From: Marinirhabdus sp963793275
Lineage (GTDB): Bacteria; Bacteroidota; Bacteroidia; Flavobacteriales; Flavobacteriaceae
Direction of reading: 5' to 3'
NCBI GenBank assembly: GCA_963793275.1
Contig: CAWBZL010000003.1
Coordinates: 1,364,001-1,428,000, forward strand
Length of the DNA stretch: 64,000 nucleotides
The notes under the pieces are model-generated. The model was not told where the DNA came from, made no database searches, and saw nothing but the letters and a program-made list of their open reading frames with translations. Positions 60,852 to 64,000 of the stretch are shown here, piece after piece; positions within the stretch are counted from its first letter, which is position 1, and each line of letters starts with the position of its first letter. The position numbers and the translations under genes were made by a program.

Positions 60852-63800
60852 CTACTTGATGATGAGTCTTTTTGCTACTCCATCTCCATTAGAAACCAAA
60901 TAAATTCCTGCGGTCAACCCCTGAACGTTCAGGCTCGCTACGTTTGTATACTCTTGTATCTTTCTTCCGGTTACATCGTATATAGTGTAATTTCCAGGTT
61001 TACTTAAAAATACTGTTGCACTCGCCGGGTTTGGATACATACTAAAATTTTTATTGCCTGCAACTTCAAAATCCTCAGTACCCAGTAAGATATCGTTGTC
61101 TAGAGAATAAATACTAAGCGTTCCGCTTACTTCGTTAGCAACTATTATCAGGCCCGTTTCAGTAGGGCTATCTGCAAAAGGAACATAAATTAACCCTTCT
61201 GGTCCAAGGTCTCCCATTTCAGTGCCACCAGGAACGGCATCACGATTGTTTAAATATTGTAGGAATACCGGATTTGCAGGATCTGAAATATTATACAACA
61301 TAACACCGCCAATTCTTTCAAGAAGAATAAAAGCATATTGCTCGCCATTAATTTCCTGTACCAAAATACCTTCCGGCTCTGGTCCTTTATTATCACTTCG
61401 GTTCTTAAAGCTATTGTTACTATTACTTGCGTTAAAGATGGGACCATAGGTAGGGTCATTTGCAGTAATAACTTCAAAATCGTTTCCACTATCGTACACT
61501 AATGCTCCTGTTGCTGCTTCAAAAATTGAAAACGAACGACCTCCAAAAACATGAATTTCATCAAAATCCCCGTCACCGTCCAAATCTCCGGAAGCATTTG
61601 TTACCGCTATATCGCCAAGATTTATATCCATTTGTAGCATATCGATATTAGAAAATACAGTTGGATCTAATATATAATCTGCATCGTCAATCTTTCTTTC
61701 CTCAACGAGTCCGCCATATTCCCGTGCATCACCTTCGTTGGCAGTAACAATATAATCTGTACCGTTTACACTGTAGAAACTAACAGCATCCGGCATATAC
61801 ATTCCTTTTACAGGCCAGGAAGCATCAAAAATGAAGTCGGTTTCGTCGCTCACGTCCAGTGAATTTTGAGCCAAGCTGTGATCTTTTAAGCCGAATGGAA
61901 TGATTTCAGTAATTTCAACATTAGTTATATCTACGATGGCATAAGCATTATTTTCCTGTAAGGTAACATACGCAAATTGTGAGTCTGCCGAAACTGCTAT
62001 ATACTCCGGCTCCATATCCTGAGACACCGTAGCTCCGGGTCCAAAGATACGAACACCTGCAGCCCTTAAAGCAGCTTCTTGAGCATCGAAGGCGTTAAAA
62101 TTTAATGTAGTAACGCTTGCTTGTGAAATGGAAGCTAATCCGCCGCTTACATCTATTATAGAAACCGTTCCTTCCGGATCTATACTGTAATCGTCGCTTG
62201 GTTGTCCCTCGTTTGCTACCAAAACAAAATTACCATCTGGTGAAAAAGTTAACATATCTGGTAAGGATCCAACCTCTACAATTGTCTGGCTTGTTCCTTC
62301 TGCATTTGTAAATACAACAAAACCGTTATCTGTAGCCGGATCTGCAGCAACTGCTGCGGCTACAATACCATTATTAACCGCAATACTTTGCACCCCTGTA
62401 GTTCCTGGTGGTAATGCAACTGTAGCAAGATTTATAATATTGGAAGGGTCTGAAAAATCCAGTACTTCAACTGTATCACCGTTGGTTACAAATAGTTGTT
62501 GCGATTGTGGGTCGTAGGCAACAATTTCGGCGGTACCATCTGCATCTACCAGGTAGCTGGTAAGATAGTTCATGTCCAAGGCTGAAGAATCTTGTGAAGG
62601 CACTACTGTATCATCGTCTAAAATATAGATTGAAAAGGTATCATTTTCTCCAATTAAAAGTGTTGAAGGATTGTTTAACCGAAGTACAAAAAAAACATCG
62701 CTATTGTCATCGGTATTATTTGTGATAGGTATTGTAATTTCCTGAGAAGCTGTACTTCCTGCCAAAAAGGTAAGTGTTTCGGTTGCTGAAAATATAAAAT
62801 CGGTTCCTTCAACAGCAGTTCCTCCTGCAATTAGTGTTACGTCTACAGTACCATCTGTAGTTGGTGTTTCCGAAATTGTTACGGCAATAGTAACTTCGTT
62901 TCCATCTTCAGATACCGATACAAATGCGCCTTCAAATTCAACTTCAATATCTTCATTAGGAAGTATATTTCCCGGCGAGCCAATGTTGGGAACATCATTC
63001 CCATCGCCACCCAAAGCGGTTGTTGCCACTGCTCCACTTGCGTTGCCTACAACGCTAAATGCTGCCAGTGCTACGTCGTAAGATTCGCCATCGTTTGCCA
63101 CTGTATCCGGATACGTTCCTGTAGATACAGGCATTGTAGTTGTTGGATCTCCCATCCATAAGGTAACGCTATCTCCACCACCGCCAAGACCAGCTCCATC
63201 TGTGAAACCTACCTCAACATTGGTAAGATCTACAACGTCTCCCCAAATATCTATGAACGTACTTACCTCGCCACCTGTATTATCGGTCACCAAAACAATT
63301 ACGTATTCTCCTGGCTGAATGTCTGTGATTCCCTGAATAAGATCTGCTGTGTTCCCATCTGCAGAATCATCATCATAAAACAAATCCAGATCTACACCAG
63401 CTACCCAGGCAACCGCACCATTATTTTTTATCTCAAACCAGTCTTCGGTTAGATCGGTTCCTTCCTGCCCTGGAAAAACCTCGGTAATCATAAGTTCTGC
63501 CATTGCCGGTACATTACCCGGAGAAGCAATGTTAGGAACATCGCCTGCGGTCCCGCCTTGTGCAATGGTTGCAACTGCGTTGTTTATGTTCCCAACGGTA
63601 CTAAATGCAAGCAAACTTATGTCGTAACTTTGCCCATCGTTTGCTGCAGTATCGGGATACGATTCTGTATCTACGGGGGTTGTGGTTAATGGATCTCCGG
63701 CCCATAAGTTTACAGCATCACCGCCTCCGCCTAAGCCAGCACCATCTGTAAAGCCAATTTCAATTCCAGCCAAATTTACCACAGGACTCCAAACATCATT

Positions 63801-64000
63801 AAATGTTGTTAGTTCATTTCCTGTATTATCGGTTATAAGTACTATTACATATCCGCCAGGCTGAATCGCTGTGATCCCTTGTATTACATCTGCCGTAGTT
63901 CCGTCTGCTGAATCATCGTCGTAAAAGAGATCCGGGTCTACTCCAGATATCCATGCTTCGGTACCAGTGTTATTAATTTCAAACCAGTCTGCGGTTAAAT
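60852..64000 (-). CDS. T9SS-exported choice-of-anchor I protein with lamin-tail-like repeats (partial, 5' end outside window)
   Basis: The frame is open to the window edge, giving at least 1049 residues. Tandem 182-residue units come first, each with a lamin-tail-like segment (DWFEIKNNG, DLFYDDDSADG, IQPGEYVIV) and VGFTDGAGLGGGGD. A Calx-beta domain follows (VEFEGAFVSVSEDGNEVTIAV, ILDDD), then a propeller of choice-of-anchor I type (DADGTAEIVAYDPQSQQLFVTN, GSLPDMLTFSPDGNFVLVANEGQPSDDY, YIVTANEGDAREYGG, GPEPEGILV, DLGPEGLIYVP) and a T9SS type A sorting domain (MYPNPASATVFLSKPG to LTAGIYLVSNGDGVAKRLIIK). A cell-surface or secreted protein; alkaline-phosphatase-like activity is sometimes proposed for relatives but is not visible here. 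Confidence 0.88.
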   Translation of the reverse strand, partial: LTADWFEINNTGTEAWISGVDPDLFYDDDSADGTTADVIQGITAIQPGGYVIVLITDNTGNELTTFNDVWSPVVNLAGIEIGFTDGAGLGGGGDAVNLWAGDPLTTTPVDTESYPDTAANDGQSYDISLLAFSTVGNINNAVATIAQGGTAGDVPNIASPGNVPAMAELMITEVFPGQEGTDLTEDWFEIKNNGAVAWVAGVDLDLFYDDDSADGNTADLIQGITDIQPGEYVIVLVTDNTGGEVSTFIDIWGDVVDLTNVEVGFTDGAGLGGGGDSVTLWMGDPTTTMPVSTGTYPDTVANDGESYDVALAAFSVVGNASGAVATTALGGDGNDVPNIGSPGNILPNEDIEVEFEGAFVSVSEDGNEVTIAVTISETPTTDGTVDVTLIAGGTAVEGTDFIFSATETLTFLAGSTASQEITIPITNNTDDNSDVFFVLRLNNPSTLLIGENDTFSIYILDDDTVVPSQDSSALDMNYLTSYLVDADGTAEIVAYDPQSQQLFVTNGDTVEVLDFSDPSNIINLATVALPPGTTGVQSIAVNNGIVAAAVAADPATDNGFVVFTNAEGTSQTIVEVGSLPDMLTFSPDGNFVLVANEGQPSDDYSIDPEGTVSIIDVSGGLASISQASVTTLNFNAFDAQEAALRAAGVRIFGPGATVSQDMEPEYIAVSADSQFAYVTLQENNAYAIVDITNVEITEIIPFGLKDHSLAQNSLDVSDETDFIFDASWPVKGMYMPDAVSFYSVNGTDYIVTANEGDAREYGGLVEERKIDDADYILDPTVFSNIDMLQMDINLGDIAVTNASGDLDGDGDFDEIHVFGGRSFSIFEAATGALVYDSGNDFEVITANDPTYGPIFNASNSNNSFKNRSDNKGPEPEGILVQEINGEQYAFILLERIGGVMLYNISDPANPVFLQYLNNRDAVPGGTEMGDLGPEGLIYVPFADSPTETGLIIVANEVSGTLSIYSLDNDILLGTEDFEVAGNKNFSMYPNPASATVFLSKPGNYTIYDVTGRKIQEYTNVASLNVQGLTAGIYLVSNGDGVAKRLIIK

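Overview
The window is 64 kb of chromosome from a marine-type member of the Flavobacteriaceae (Bacteroidota). The evidence is the low G+C sequence, promoters of the TTTG-N19/20-TAnnTTTG type, type IX secretion (T9SS) C-terminal sorting domains on two large secreted proteins, many lipoproteins with short lipoboxes, and families almost confined to this group (DUF5686, DUF5606, DUF2490, LETM1-like protein, RibBA with a degenerate second half, menaquinone genes). The genus cannot be fixed from the sequence. I see no rRNA, tRNA, CRISPR array, prophage or complete insertion sequence, and no gene-free stretch exceeds 300 bases.

Layout. 1-7.1 kb: partial Ntn-hydrolase, mscL, topoisomerase IV (parC, parE) with a four-helix-bundle gene lodged between the subunits, and a PAP2 phosphatase. 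7.3-15.5 kb: a TolB-propeller/amidohydrolase fusion, a small ABC module, a decayed DUF3291 gene, HEAT, fasciclin and LysM proteins, and a TauE/SafE permease. 15.7-18.4 kb: a MoxR-like ATPase with its VWA partner. 18.6-26.7 kb: a sortilin-like propeller, DUF2490, a vanadium-type haloperoxidase, an alpha/beta-hydrolase-OsmC fusion, a DUF1905 protein and a Cu/Zn-SOD lipoprotein. 27-32 kb: a T9SS-exported M36 metalloprotease divergent from an ECF sigma/anti-sigma pair. 32-38.8 kb: a TPR lipoprotein and two DUF4331-type proteins, then a LETM1-like/phosphoethanolamine transferase/GDPD-like operon. 38.8-47.9 kb: LytTR regulator, ribH, TPR protein, recF, lipocalin-like lipoprotein, DUF721, ribB(A), DegT aminotransferase, M23 peptidase, smpB. 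48-55.4 kb: DUF5686 outer-membrane protein, pcm, M1 peptidase, mazG, DUF5606, def, ruvX. 55.6-60.8 kb: menaquinone genes menE, menC and menA with a CPBP protease and a UPF0173 hydrolase. 60.85 kb to the end: a large T9SS choice-of-anchor protein open at the window edge.

Two patterns stand out. First, degenerate 7-base tandem arrays sharing a TG(A/G)(A/G)-type unit lie 0-10 bases after a stop codon at six places. Two of them bracket the four-helix-bundle gene in inverted orientation and share a perfect 13-base inverted repeat. Second, four genes (parE, PAP2, DUF4331, menA) are each broken by one small indel. At least parE should be essential, so base-level error in this sequence must be excluded before any of them is called a pseudogene.
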